In this document: piece after piece, positions 45,515-54,407 of the stretch
Numbering within the stretch: position 1 is the first letter of the stretch
Layout of the letters: every line of letters starts with the position of its first letter
Assembly (NCBI GenBank): GCA_027484655.1
Contig: JAIXSM010000039.1
Coordinates: 96,951 to 160,950, forward strand
Reading direction: 5' to 3'
Length of the DNA stretch: 64,000 nucleotides
Source of the DNA: Hyphomicrobiales bacterium
GTDB lineage: Bacteria; Pseudomonadota; Alphaproteobacteria; Rhizobiales; Beijerinckiaceae
Translations under genes and position numbers: made by a program
The notes under the pieces: model-generated
Databases searched by the model: none
Told to the model about the DNA's origin: nothing
What the model saw: only the letters and a program-made list of their open reading frames with translations

Positions 45515-47235
45515 CGCCCCCCCATCGCCACGACATGCTTCTCCAGCCGCATCCAGAGCGCCATGAAGACGCTCGTGTAAATGAGGAACATGAGGAGCAA
45601 CAGTGGCATCATGATCTCTGGATTTCCCTGGTCTCCGGTAATCGCGATAGTCGCCGATAGCAGCTCGGGCACGGAAATGGACGCGGCGACCGTGGTGGCC
45701 TTGATCAGGTTGTTCACGCTGGAGCGCACCCCGACCGCCGAGACGGCGAGAAGCTCTGGCAACATCCTGAGGTGAAACCGGAAGCGCGGATCCCGCTCAC
45801 GCAGCACGTTAGCTCCGTCCGCGAGGGCGAAGATAATAATACCCCCGTGATATAGGCTCAGCGCAAGGATTGCGGCGATGATAGGCGCTATAGACACCCC
45901 AAAGTGCAGGAAGAGCCAGCTACTCACGCCAAAAAACAGGATGTACATTTGCAGGATCGGCGGCGCCATGCGCGCCACGTTCGCCACCGGGGCCAGCAGA
46001 ACGCGCCCGAGACCTGCGCGCGCCGACATGGCCTTCGCCCCCAGATATCCGATTGCAAGAGCAACGGCTGTCGAGGCCACGCTGATGAGGATGGTGTGGA
46101 GCAGGCCTACAATGTATCGTTTCTTGTCAAACGGGTCGTAAATGACGGAGACGTTCAGGCCGAACTGCTCCTTCAGCCAGAGGCCGAACTTTGCGCCGCC
46201 TGTCACGTCCTCCGACGTGATGAAGGCCTGGTTCCTGCAGGCGACGGGCCACTGGTTCATGGTGTCGCGCCGACACAGCGGGGCGCCCGTGTCGTCCAGT
46301 TGGCTCCAGAGCTGGTTGGTGTCCCTGACAAAGCGCGAGGGCCGCACGCCCCAGCGCTGTTCGAGGGCGAGGATCGCGCCCTCGCGCTGCCAGGCGGCGA
46401 ACACGTCGCCCACGAGAATCTCGTAGTCCGTCCCGCGCTCGGCCCGGTGTATGCTCGCCACCCAGGACGCGACCATCGCGGAGGCCTCGAACATCCGGTA
46501 GCCCTTGAAGTCGGCCTGGCCGATGTAATGGTTCAGGGCCACGTCAGTGTAGAGAAATCCTATGCAGCGTGCGTCCTGCAGGGCGAGGATCGCGTCGCGC
46601 ACGCTTCTGAACAGCACGAGGTCGATGAGGTAGCGCTGGGTCATCGACTTATTGAAGTACGTGCTCTGAAGGGCGCAGAGCTGTTGTCCGCGCAGGTCCT
46701 GCCATGTGTTCGCCGTGCTGTCAGGGCGCAGCAGGACGTTGACGCCCCCGCCGAAGTAGGCAGGCTCAATCGGGGTTGCGAGCAGGCGCCGCTCCTGCGT
46801 GTCAGCAGCGGTCGCGATGATGATGTCGACGAGGCCCTGCTCAAGGCGCTGGAAGCGGTTCTCTGTGGTCACCGATTGCAGCTTGAGGCGAACACCGAGC
46901 GCTTGCGCGAGCTTCTCGGCGAGGTCGACCTCAAAGCCTACGGGCTGACCTGCGGCGTCCAGAAATCCGAATGGCGCGAAGTCGGTCTTGACGCCGACGA
47001 CGATCTCTCCGCGCTGCTTGATGAGTTGAAGCGTCTTGCTGGCCTTGGGGGCGTTTGCGTTGGCGGGGGCAGGTCCTTGCACGAGGATCAGGCAGAGGAT
47101 CGCCCAGACCAGACACCCGCAGCAATAAGCTATGCGCGAGGATAAGGACGGCCCCGTGGCCTTGGGCCTGTGGGGGAGGGGCAGGGGCGCGCCGTTCCCG
47201 CGCCGCCCGTCTGTCTTCTGTTCGATTTGGGTCAT
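45511..47235 (-). CDS. ABC transporter fusion: amino-acid-type binding protein joined to permease
   Basis: A 574-residue protein. Signal/anchor span near residues 30-55 (IAYCCGCLVWAILCLILVQG), then a type 3 binding domain: GEIVVGVKTDFAPFGFLDAA, GQPVGFEVDLAEKLAQALGV, RFQRLEQGLVDIIIATAADT. From about residue 355 a permease domain begins (GLLHTILISVASTAVALAIG) with five spans and a DQGNPEIMMPLL-type loop. Fusions of this sort occur for amino-acid uptake. The next gene downstream is a second permease. No ABC ATPase gene is present in the operon. Confidence 0.83.
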   Translation of the reverse strand: MTQIEQKTDGRRGNGAPLPLPHRPKATGPSLSSRIAYCCGCLVWAILCLILVQGPAPANANAPKASKTLQLIKQRGEIVVGVKTDFAPFGFLDAAGQPVGFEVDLAEKLAQALGVRLKLQSVTTENRFQRLEQGLVDIIIATAADTQERRLLATPIEPAYFGGGVNVLLRPDSTANTWQDLRGQQLCALQSTYFNKSMTQRYLIDLVLFRSVRDAILALQDARCIGFLYTDVALNHYIGQADFKGYRMFEASAMVASWVASIHRAERGTDYEILVGDVFAAWQREGAILALEQRWGVRPSRFVRDTNQLWSQLDDTGAPLCRRDTMNQWPVACRNQAFITSEDVTGGAKFGLWLKEQFGLNVSVIYDPFDKKRYIVGLLHTILISVASTAVALAIGYLGAKAMSARAGLGRVLLAPVANVARMAPPILQMYILFFGVSSWLFLHFGVSIAPIIAAILALSLYHGGIIIFALADGANVLRERDPRFRFHLRMLPELLAVSAVGVRSSVNNLIKATTVAASISVPELLSATIAITGDQGNPEIMMPLLLLMFLIYTSVFMALWMRLEKHVVAMGGR

Positions 47236-47915
47236 TATGCGCCCGCCCGGGTTGTGCGGCGCTCCCCGAGGAGGCGGAGAATCTCATCGCGCACCAGGCG
47301 GGCCGCTATTGGGCTCGTGATCTTGTGCAAATCGGTCACGCAGGCGCCCCGTGGGATGGAAATGGGGTCTGTCTTGGCGATGAGGGCTCCCGTGTCGAAG
47401 CCCTCGTCCACGCGGTGGAGCGCGATGGAGCAATCATCGCGACCGTCCCGAAGCATGGCCTCGAATGGATTGGGGCCGGCGTACGGCGAGGGCCAGGAGC
47501 CGCCGTCGTAGGGATGGAGATTGAGGAAGCCGAGCGGCGGCGTTGAGAAGAGAAATTCGTCAATCCGCTGGCCGAAGGTGGCCGTGACGCAGAGGTCCGG
47601 GCGCCACTGGGTGCGGAAGATGTTCCGGAAGTCATCCCCCTTCACGCGCCCATCGAAAACCTGCAGTCCCTGCCGCTGCGCCCGATCACGGACGAGGTTC
47701 GCCTCCGTCTCCGTGTGGGGGTACTGCCACACGCGCTTTGCGCGGCTGATGAACGTATTGGCGGGATTATCAGTGGCGACGCCCACAACTGTGACGTGAG
47801 CGCTCAGGGGGCCTGAGAGAAGCTCGTCGAGGACGTAGTACCCCCGGTAATAGCTGCCGAAGACGGCCGTGCGGATTCTGGCGTTGTCGTGTTCCGGGTA
47901 ACTGGTCATCCGCAT
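47235..47915 (-). CDS. Formyltransferase-family enzyme
   Basis: A 226-residue enzyme with the formyl transferase fold: FGSYYRGYYVLDELLSGPLS at the N-terminus, and the catalytic Asn-His-Asp set in LNLHPYDGGSWPSPYAGPNP and VDEGFDTGALIA. It lacks the C-terminal domain of methionyl-tRNA formyltransferase. Its stop overlaps the next ATG by one base (TAATG), so it heads the transporter operon. Substrate (an amino acid, amino sugar or nucleotide) unknown; the neighbour transporter may deliver it. Confidence 0.8.
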   Translation of the reverse strand: MRMTSYPEHDNARIRTAVFGSYYRGYYVLDELLSGPLSAHVTVVGVATDNPANTFISRAKRVWQYPHTETEANLVRDRAQRQGLQVFDGRVKGDDFRNIFRTQWRPDLCVTATFGQRIDEFLFSTPPLGFLNLHPYDGGSWPSPYAGPNPFEAMLRDGRDDCSIALHRVDEGFDTGALIAKTDPISIPRGACVTDLHKITSPIAARLVRDEILRLLGERRTTRAGA

Positions 47916-48487
47916 AACTTGCCGTCGCCCCTATGTCTCGCACGCAACTATCGCAGACGCCCTTGGCGCTGATATTCTTATGCCTACGCTTTCGGTCGAA
48001 AAAGCTCAATACCCTCAAACCAATACGTGTCATTCGGGGCGGGGAATTGGATTCTGGGCGCCTGGTTCACCTCCGATCTTCGGCCCGGGCGTGGGGTGCT
48101 CGCCCGGCGAGGGCGGATGAAACCGCCAGTAATGCCAGCGGGAACTCGGATCAACCGACATGCCGCATGAACGTCGCGCGAACCATCTGCGCCCCGCGCG
48201 TTGAAACGATGAGCCTAGTCGCGAAGGGTTTGATGGTCCATCCCGCCTATGCGGCCGGCGTCCGTTCGGTTCATCCGATTTAGAATGGCGGCTAGCGACA
48301 TCAGGCGTCGGCCTGAATTGTCGGCCTTGGCCCTCGTGGCAAGGCGACGCAAGTCGGCAGGAGAATAATCGGCGCGAAACGCAAGGGCTGACGGCGTGGC
48401 GCGGAACTCATCGCTCCAACGGAATTATAATTTGACCTAAAAAGGCATCCCCCGAGCATCAGCGCAGCCTGCCCTTGGTATCAGGCG
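47916..48487. other. Intergenic region with a short diverged repeat
   Basis: About 570 bases between two minus-strand genes. A plus-strand frame here has no ribosome site. It contains one copy of a 26-base sequence (48168-48193) also present at 50122-50147. No gene recognised. Confidence 0.5.
48168..48193 (+). repeat. 26-bp repeat, left copy
   Basis: Matches 50122-50147 in 24 of 26 positions (shared blocks ATGAACGTCGC and AACCATCTGCGC). The two copies flank the phytase-like gene in direct orientation. Confidence 0.8.
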
Positions 48488-48514
48488 AGAAAAGGCCGCC
48501 ATGAAGGCGGCCTC
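48488..48514 (-). terminator. Rho-independent terminator of the phytase-like gene
   Basis: On the minus strand GGCCGCC, loop TTCAT, GGCGGCC, then TTTTCTC. Lies about 35 bases after the stop of 48547-49905. Confidence 0.85.
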
Positions 48515-48546
48515 TGGACGCGAAGACAACGCGGACTGCCCGCTGT

Positions 48547-49905
48547 TTATTTCGCCTTGAGCAGCGCCTCGACCTCGAGCAGTAAGAACTCGTTGTCATC
48601 CGCCTTGTTCGGATGGCGGGAGGACGAGAACGGCAGATTGTTGTCGTTGCCGACGATGATGTGCTTCTCATCGACGATGTCGACGTTCTCGATCGTGAAG
48701 AACGGGAAGGTATAGACACCACCGTTCAGTGGCATGCGCGCCTTCTTCTCCGGATCCTGGATCTTCATCAGGTCGATGAAGCCAATCTTGCGAACCGGTG
48801 CATTGGCATTGGCCTCATTCATCTCGATCTTCACGACACGCTTGAACTTCGCGAGATCATGGAAGCAGTTTTCAGCGCGCTGACCGGCCGGGCAGGCCTT
48901 GTCCGCAGTGCCTTCGCCGTTATCGCGCTCGATCACCAGGGCCGTTGTCGCATCGATCATGTTAAAATCGCCAATTGCGGTGGCGCCGGGTGAGAGCACG
49001 TATTTCCAGTGCCGACCTGTCCATTTCTGCTCCGCCACGGCGAATTCGAGGATGCGAAGCACCTGGTTACCCTCATGCTTCTCCCAGTCCTTCTTCTCGC
49101 CATCCCAGAGCGGACCTTCGAGAAGGCCGTACAGGAAATTGCCATCCTTCGACGCGGCAAGACCCTCATAGCCCCGCGAGCGGCCGAGATTGACCATGGC
49201 TGGCATCGACTGCCCAGGATTTTGCGATGTCACGCGGAAGTGGTCGGGTGACATCACGGGCTTGCCATCGGCCATGGTTTCGAACACCGCCTCGACCTTG
49301 CCGTTCATGTCAGCGCGAATGAGGTATGGCCCGAACTCCTCGCCAATCCAGAACTTATCACCAATGATTTGGAATCCCTCGAGGTCGAAGTCGGCTCCGG
49401 TGAGATAGCGCTTCTCGGTGCCTTCATGCACCACGCGGAACGGTACTTTTCGGTCCGGATCATGCAGGAAGACCGTCCGGATCCGCTCGATCGCTCCGGT
49501 CAACCAGTTCATGCGGTAATGCGACAGAAACAATGCAGCATCCGGCGAATTTGCTTTCGTGCCAAAGCCATTGTCGCTCACCACCCAGTAGGTGCCGTCA
49601 CGCATCGCTTTGATGCCGGAATGGCCCTGCACGGGCTGTCCGCGGAAGGGCAATTTCACGCCCGTCGGACGGCCCGCAGAGCGACCTTCCGAGCTGCCGA
49701 TCGCATCGATGCGCACGGGACCATTCGCGAACTTTCCGGAGATGCGCAGATCTTCGGGTGCGTCGGCGGGCGGATCGATGAATGTCTCGGCCTGCAGAAC
49801 GACATGTCCGGCAATGCGCGCCGCGAATTCCGCGCCGTCACCGTTGGCGTGGGCCGGCATGACAGCCAGCAGGGTGGTGGCGGCGAGAAGCGTTCTCAAC
49901 AACAT
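48547..49905 (-). CDS. Phytase-like esterase (esterase-like activity of phytase family)
   Basis: A 452-residue secreted protein: signal peptide MLLRTLLAATTLLAVMPAHA, then a propeller-like domain with VKLPFRGQPVQGHSGIKAMR, DGTYWVVSDNGFGTKANSPD, EGFQIIGDKFWIGEEFGPYL, NVDIVDEKHIIVGNDNNLPF and the C-terminal DDNEFLLLEVEALL, as in the PF13449 phytase-like family. Family members release phosphate from organic esters or act as esterases. ATG at 49905 (8 bases after GGGAG) is preferred to a GTG 9 bases upstream. A three-repeat Pho-like element lies about 45 bases upstream. Confidence 0.87.
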   Translation of the reverse strand: MLLRTLLAATTLLAVMPAHANGDGAEFAARIAGHVVLQAETFIDPPADAPEDLRISGKFANGPVRIDAIGSSEGRSAGRPTGVKLPFRGQPVQGHSGIKAMRDGTYWVVSDNGFGTKANSPDAALFLSHYRMNWLTGAIERIRTVFLHDPDRKVPFRVVHEGTEKRYLTGADFDLEGFQIIGDKFWIGEEFGPYLIRADMNGKVEAVFETMADGKPVMSPDHFRVTSQNPGQSMPAMVNLGRSRGYEGLAASKDGNFLYGLLEGPLWDGEKKDWEKHEGNQVLRILEFAVAEQKWTGRHWKYVLSPGATAIGDFNMIDATTALVIERDNGEGTADKACPAGQRAENCFHDLAKFKRVVKIEMNEANANAPVRKIGFIDLMKIQDPEKKARMPLNGGVYTFPFFTIENVDIVDEKHIIVGNDNNLPFSSSRHPNKADDNEFLLLEVEALLKAK

Positions 49906-49950
49906 CGATATCACTCCCTGTAATGATGCCGCTGTTGGTAGGTAGTTTGC

Positions 49951-49979
49951 GTGTCGGCCGTATGACGCGATGATGAAAC
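49951..49979 (-). promoter_or_regulatory. Candidate degenerate Pho box (three units)
   Basis: On the minus strand GTTTCAT, GCGTCAT and CCGACAC occur exactly 11 bases apart. Each is an imperfect CTGTCAT. Upstream of the phytase-like gene. Confidence 0.4.
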
Positions 49980-50388
49980 TTTAGCTTTGGAGCGTTCCGA
50001 TGAGGCTTGCTGCTTGCCGCCAGTGAACGACGCGATTCTTCTTGCTGTTAGATCCTTCCAAAACGATAGCGGCAGGTTCCGGAAGTGTCTAAGAACTCCG
50101 TTTGGGTTAAAAGCGACCTGTATGAACGTCGCACAAACCATCTGCGCACGTGCGTTAACGCGCAGTGCGCCGTTGGTATGAGCGCTCCTGACTGGTCGAA
50201 ACGACCGCATGGCTTCCGCATAACTTTATGATAACGTTAATACTGAGGTGGATGCAAAAATGGTGACAGCGCGTGAGCCGCGGCAACAAGGTATGGCGAG
50301 TCGCGATAGTTCCAACATGGATCAGATACTGCCTGTCTGGCGATATCATGAAGCATGGATTGACAAGAACTAGCCTTTGCCGTCCGCT
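49980..50388. other. Intergenic region
   Basis: About 410 bases without recognised genes between two minus-strand genes. Holds the right copy of the 26-bp repeat. Short frames present have no supporting features. Confidence 0.45.
50122..50147 (+). repeat. 26-bp repeat, right copy
   Basis: Direct repeat of 48168-48193 (24/26 identity), about 1.95 kb away, on the other side of the phytase-like gene. Confidence 0.8.
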
Positions 50389-51171
50389 TCAGGCGGCTTG
50401 CGCATGAAGCGGTATCGCGGCAATTGGTAAATCAGCCTCGGGCTTCCAGCGAACCAGTTCAAACGTGCCGTCCATAGTTTCGATTATGGCCGAGCAGGAT
50501 TCCACCCAATCGCCGGTGTTGTAGTAGTCGATGTCGCCCAGTCTCCGAATCGCTGGCTGATGGATATGGCCGCACATCACACCGTGGACGTTGTGACGTA
50601 GGGCATCGAGCGCAACGGCCTCTTCAAATGCGCTGACGAAGGCGACCGCCTTTTTCACTTTCGACTTCGCGTAAGCGGAGAAGGACCAGTAGGGCAGGCC
50701 CATTCTTCGCCTAACGACGCTAATGTAGCGATTCAAAAAGATCGCAAAATCGTAAGCGGCGTCTCCAAGGTGCGCCAGCCATTTCATGTTCCGTACAACG
50801 TCGTCGAATTTATCTCCGTGAAGAATCAGGATTCGGCGCCCATCGGCGGTCGTGTGAATCGCTTCCTCCACGACTTCAACGCCACCAAAGTGCGACCCCG
50901 TGTAATCTCGGAGAAACTCATCGTGATTGCCTGGCACGTAGACGAGACGGACGCCCTTACGCGCCTGTCGAAGCAATTTTTGGACAACGTCATTATGCAG
51001 TTGTGGCCAGTGCCAAGACGATTTCAATCGCCAGCCGTCGATGATGTCGCCGATCAGATAAATCTGCTCCGCCTCATGGGCCTTGAGGAACGAGAGAAGG
51101 GCGGAAGCCTGGCATCCGCGCGTTCCCAGATGGACGTCCGAAATGAACAACGTTCTCACCTGCCGGACCAT
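50389..51171 (-). CDS. Metallophosphoesterase of the UDP-2,3-diacylglucosamine hydrolase-like type
   Basis: A 260-residue calcineurin-fold enzyme with all metal-binding motifs: FISDVHLGTRG, YLIGDIIDGW, VPGNHDEFLRD, LILHGDKFDD, and MCGHIHQPAI, resembling LpxH-type hydrolases but with the longer insertion seen in relatives of unknown substrate. Divergent from the ceramide glucosyltransferase-like gene across a candidate Pho box. In a phosphate-starvation setting it could release phosphate from lipid or head-group esters; that is inference. Confidence 0.87.
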   Translation of the reverse strand: MVRQVRTLFISDVHLGTRGCQASALLSFLKAHEAEQIYLIGDIIDGWRLKSSWHWPQLHNDVVQKLLRQARKGVRLVYVPGNHDEFLRDYTGSHFGGVEVVEEAIHTTADGRRILILHGDKFDDVVRNMKWLAHLGDAAYDFAIFLNRYISVVRRRMGLPYWSFSAYAKSKVKKAVAFVSAFEEAVALDALRHNVHGVMCGHIHQPAIRRLGDIDYYNTGDWVESCSAIIETMDGTFELVRWKPEADLPIAAIPLHAQAA

Positions 51172-51230
51172 CAGACGATCTCCGATTCATACAAGCCAAA
51201 GACCTGATGCTCTTGTCTGTTTTCATTCTT

Positions 51231-51248
51231 ATGACGATGAAGTGTCAT
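51231..51248. promoter_or_regulatory. Candidate Pho box in a divergent promoter
   Basis: ATGACGATGAAGTGTCAT: TGACG and TGTCA blocks 11 bases apart, as in the boxes before the GT4 genes. Near-symmetric, so it could serve both the metallophosphoesterase and GT21 genes. Confidence 0.5.
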
Positions 51249-51281
51249 GTGTACGACATACCGTCGGCCTAAATTGTCGTC

Positions 51282-52397
51282 ATGATTGATCCTGCTCTTG
51301 CGCTCGGCTGCGCTTTATTCAGCACGCACGTTCTCTCGCTCGCGCTCGCGTGGCGTAAATGTCGTCCGCGAAGGCGCCTATCCGGCCCGCAGCCGAGGGT
51401 GAGTCTTGTGCGGCCGGTCTGTGGGCTCGACTTCGATGTTGAAACAACGCTGGCTTCATCCTTCGCTCAGGATTATCCCGACTACGAAATTCTTTTTTGC
51501 GCCCCGCGCGCGGATGACCCGGTGATCCCCCTGGTTCGACGTTTGATGGATGAGCATCCTGGCGTCTCTGCTCGCCTTCTGATCGGCGAAACCCAACTGT
51601 CGAAGAATCCGAAGCTGAATAACATGGCGAAGGGATGGTCGCAGGCGACAGGCGAGCTGGTTGTTTTTGCCGATTCGAATCTTCTCCTGCCATCTGACTA
51701 TTGCGCGAGAATCGCCGCTGCGTTCGCGCAGGCCGACGCGGTGGTGGTCTCGGCGCCGCCGGTGGGCGACAAGGCTGAGAGTATGTTCGGCGAGGTTGAA
51801 TGCGCCATGCTCAACACCCACGCTGCCCGCTGGCAGTTCGCCGCGTCAGAGGTTGGTTTGGACTTCGCCCAGGGTAAGACTCTTGCGTTCCGCCGAAGCG
51901 CCTTCGACGCTGAACTGATGAGCGAACTGGCAACAGAGCCTGCGGAGGATGCAGCAACGACGAAGATAGTCAGGGCCAAAGGCGCGTTCCTTCACGTGCT
52001 TGCGCCGGCATTTGTGCACCCGGTTGGACCGCGCACGGCAGGTTCTTTCTGGAGCCGCCACGTTCGCTGGGCGCGACTGCGGCGCGTGACATTTCCCTTC
52101 ATCTTCGCGTTTGAGGCTGCTTGCGGCGTTTTTCCAGCACTTCTCGCGCTGTCCTTGTCGCCATCAATCCCTGGCCATCAGTTGCCGCTCTGGCTTCTGG
52201 CCTGCATCGGCGCGTGGTATGGCGCCGAATACGCTCTTGCGCGTTCATTGGGTTGGCGCACGAACGCCTGGTTCGTGACCGCCTGCCTCATACGTGACGC
52301 CATGTTGCCGGCCTTCTACGTCGCCGCCTGGATGAGCGCTCGTTTCCAATGGCGGGGCCACGCCATGGATGGCGCGGTCAGGCGCCCTGAAAAATGA
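51282..52397 (+). CDS. Ceramide glucosyltransferase-like enzyme (GT21)
   Basis: A 371-residue membrane glycosyltransferase: N-terminal span, then RVSLVRPVCGLDFDVETTLA, KLNNMAKGW, the D-x-D-like VVFADSNLLLPSDYC, an ED dyad in ATEPAEDAATTKI, and RHVRWARLRR, which is the (Q/R)xxRW motif of GT21. Three C-terminal membrane spans follow. GT21 enzymes transfer glucose to ceramide or related lipids. Beside betaine-lipid genes it fits phosphorus-free glycolipid production. Stop is only 5 bases from the end of btaB (convergent). Confidence 0.87.
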   Translation: MIDPALALGCALFSTHVLSLALAWRKCRPRRRLSGPQPRVSLVRPVCGLDFDVETTLASSFAQDYPDYEILFCAPRADDPVIPLVRRLMDEHPGVSARLLIGETQLSKNPKLNNMAKGWSQATGELVVFADSNLLLPSDYCARIAAAFAQADAVVVSAPPVGDKAESMFGEVECAMLNTHAARWQFAASEVGLDFAQGKTLAFRRSAFDAELMSELATEPAEDAATTKIVRAKGAFLHVLAPAFVHPVGPRTAGSFWSRHVRWARLRRVTFPFIFAFEAACGVFPALLALSLSPSIPGHQLPLWLLACIGAWYGAEYALARSLGWRTNAWFVTACLIRDAMLPAFYVAAWMSARFQWRGHAMDGAVRRPEK

Positions 52398-52402
52398 ACA
52401 TT

Positions 52403-53089
52403 TCAGAGGAGCGAAACAAGAGGCTTGCGCAACGTAGCGACAACAGCGTACCCGCGGTAGATCTGATCGATCTCAAAGCTCAGGGTTCGCTTGCCGGCAA
52501 TGTTTTCGAGTTCGGTCGCCAGAACAAGCCGCGGTTCGACGTGAAAGATCGCGAGCCATCTGTTCAACACTGCCCTTTGTAATGAACCAAGCCCGCTCTG
52601 GTCGCCAAAGTCGGCGATGTGTAGCGATGCGCCTGGCTCCAGCAGTTCAGCGGCTGCGTCGAGCGCTTCACGCCATGGCGGGATCATGGACAGCACATAG
52701 GAAAAGTAAATCCGGTCAAACTTCGGCGTACTAAAAGCGTGGCGAGGATCGAAAGAACAGGCGTCGCCCTGCGCGATAGCGATGCGCCGCTCAAGACCGG
52801 CGCGCCGAACAGCTCGCCGGGCGTGATCGATCATCACGCTGGAGACGTCGTAACCGAAGAAGCTCACGTCGGGCCATCTTTGCGCCGCGGCGATAAGGTT
52901 GCGCCCGGTTCCACAACCTATCTCAAGGACCGCGGAACCAGACGGAGGCGCTAGCGCTGCTATCAGCCGGTCGCGGCCGAGCAAATAAGGCTTGCGCGTC
53001 AGATCGTAGAACGAATGCTGCCACCCGTACATTCGGTCCATCGCCAGAGCAGCTGAATTGTCTGCTTGTTTGTCGCTGCCAAGCATCAT
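52403..53089 (-). CDS. btaB: Betaine lipid synthesis N-methyltransferase
   Basis: A 228-residue SAM methyltransferase: motif I VLEIGCGTGRNLIAAAQRWP, FFGYDVSSVMIDHARRAVRR, FDRIYFSYVLSMIPPWREAL, and the N-terminal MYGWQHSFYDLTRKPYLLGR characteristic of BtaB. It adds three methyl groups to form diacylglyceryl-trimethylhomoserine (DGTS). Four-base overlap with btaA. Confidence 0.93.
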   Translation of the reverse strand: MMLGSDKQADNSAALAMDRMYGWQHSFYDLTRKPYLLGRDRLIAALAPPSGSAVLEIGCGTGRNLIAAAQRWPDVSFFGYDVSSVMIDHARRAVRRAGLERRIAIAQGDACSFDPRHAFSTPKFDRIYFSYVLSMIPPWREALDAAAELLEPGASLHIADFGDQSGLGSLQRAVLNRWLAIFHVEPRLVLATELENIAGKRTLSFEIDQIYRGYAVVATLRKPLVSLL

Positions 53090-54336
53090 GCAGCGCTGTC
53101 CAGACGGTACAAATGAAATGCGCCATAGATGGCAGAACGGTCGCGCCCGTGCAGTGCTTCGCTGCGCGCGTCGTCTCTTCTCCAGTGTTTCAGAACATTT
53201 GCATCAACATTGCCCGGCAGCAGCGGTTCATTGGCCGCAGTCCTGAAAATCACGCGGGCGCCGGGGCGAGCCACGCGCGTGATCTGCGTCCACAGATCGT
53301 TCAATTCCTTGGGACCCATCCAGTCCTGGGCGTCGAGCAGCGCGACGCAATCGACGCTCGCAGGCGGTGAGGAGCGGAGAAAGTCAGTCATGGACTCGTG
53401 GCGAACATCGAGTCGATCCGCCGTCTTGCGCAAGAGCGGAAAGTTGTTGCGTTCAAGGTAGGGGGGAAGTGGAGCGTCAGGGCCGGGCGCATAGGCGCGG
53501 CCGAAAGCCTGCCAGGCGAAGTAATTGTCGTTCAGGTCGAAGCCGCATGCGAGGCGCTCGAGGCGATCACGCAGCACAGCGGCGATGTCGCCACCACGAT
53601 CTGCCGCCAGCGCATGATACTGCTTGGGGGGGATTCCGAGACCGTAGAGCGCGGCCGGCCGGCGCGAAAGCCAACGAACAAGAGGTTTATCCACCAGAGG
53701 CGAAAGCCGGTTCTCGAAGAACGTTCGCTGCGCGGCGCGGTCAGGCGCCTTCAGCAGCTCGCGAGGGTCGACTCCGTGAAGACGGGCGATCACATGGGCT
53801 GTGCGTATGAATGCGCCAAGGAGACCGAAACGGTAGAAGCCGCGGCTGAACTGGGTGATGCGCCGGCGGCCTGTAATCGTGCGCGCGTCCCAGTATGCTC
53901 GGGCCCCGGTATCGAGCGCGGGCGCAAGGATGCTATCGTAGGCGACGATGTTTTCCCGGCTCGCCGCGTTCGCGAAGAACGTGCGGAACGCTCGGTAGTC
54001 TGGAAGGTGCAGCGCGGCGGTTTGCTTCAGCCTCACCAGCGCCACGTGGGCCCCGTTCAGATCGACTGCCGTGACCCGCGTCGGCTGTGCGCAGAGATAG
54101 CTCAGGGCGTTGCATCCGCCCGATGCGATAGCGACGATATGGTCGTCTCTGCGGATCGCGAGAGCGTCCATGTCGATGACGGGATCTTCCCATATCTGCG
54201 GGTAGACCAGCCCGCGAAACAGCAACGAAAACATTCGCTCCTGGAGGCCGCTGCTCGAGAGTGTCGGGCTTCGGTGAAGCGCGCGGGCAAGATTGACGCT
54301 GGTGCGCCGTTTCGTTTCATCAGCAATATGGGTCAC
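53086..54336 (-). CDS. btaA: Diacylglycerol 3-amino-3-carboxypropyltransferase (DUF3419)
   Basis: A 417-residue BtaA: LFRGLVYPQIWEDPVIDMDA, IVAIASGGCNALSYL (SAM site), VTAVDLNGAHVALVRLKQTA, and CVALLDAQDWMGPKELNDLW, YFAWQAFGRAY. It moves the homoserine backbone from SAM onto diacylglycerol, the first step to DGTS. GTG at 54336 (VTHIADETKRR) gives the usual length; the frame opens upstream at GTG 54393. The preceding gene ends 14 bases before that, so phosphoesterase-btaA-btaB form an operon. Confidence 0.93.
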   Translation of the reverse strand: MTHIADETKRRTSVNLARALHRSPTLSSSGLQERMFSLLFRGLVYPQIWEDPVIDMDALAIRRDDHIVAIASGGCNALSYLCAQPTRVTAVDLNGAHVALVRLKQTAALHLPDYRAFRTFFANAASRENIVAYDSILAPALDTGARAYWDARTITGRRRITQFSRGFYRFGLLGAFIRTAHVIARLHGVDPRELLKAPDRAAQRTFFENRLSPLVDKPLVRWLSRRPAALYGLGIPPKQYHALAADRGGDIAAVLRDRLERLACGFDLNDNYFAWQAFGRAYAPGPDAPLPPYLERNNFPLLRKTADRLDVRHESMTDFLRSSPPASVDCVALLDAQDWMGPKELNDLWTQITRVARPGARVIFRTAANEPLLPGNVDANVLKHWRRDDARSEALHGRDRSAIYGAFHLYRLDSAA

Positions 54337-54407
54337 GGATCGACTCTCGCATGTTCGACGACCGCTCTTAGACGGACGGAATGACGCAAACACGACAAAG
54401 ACCGGCG

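Noticed and set aside
45904..47145. A 413-codon plus-strand frame
   Set aside because: Antisense to the binding-protein/permease fusion, which has clear domains.
53398..54384. A 328-codon plus-strand frame
   Set aside because: Antisense to btaA.
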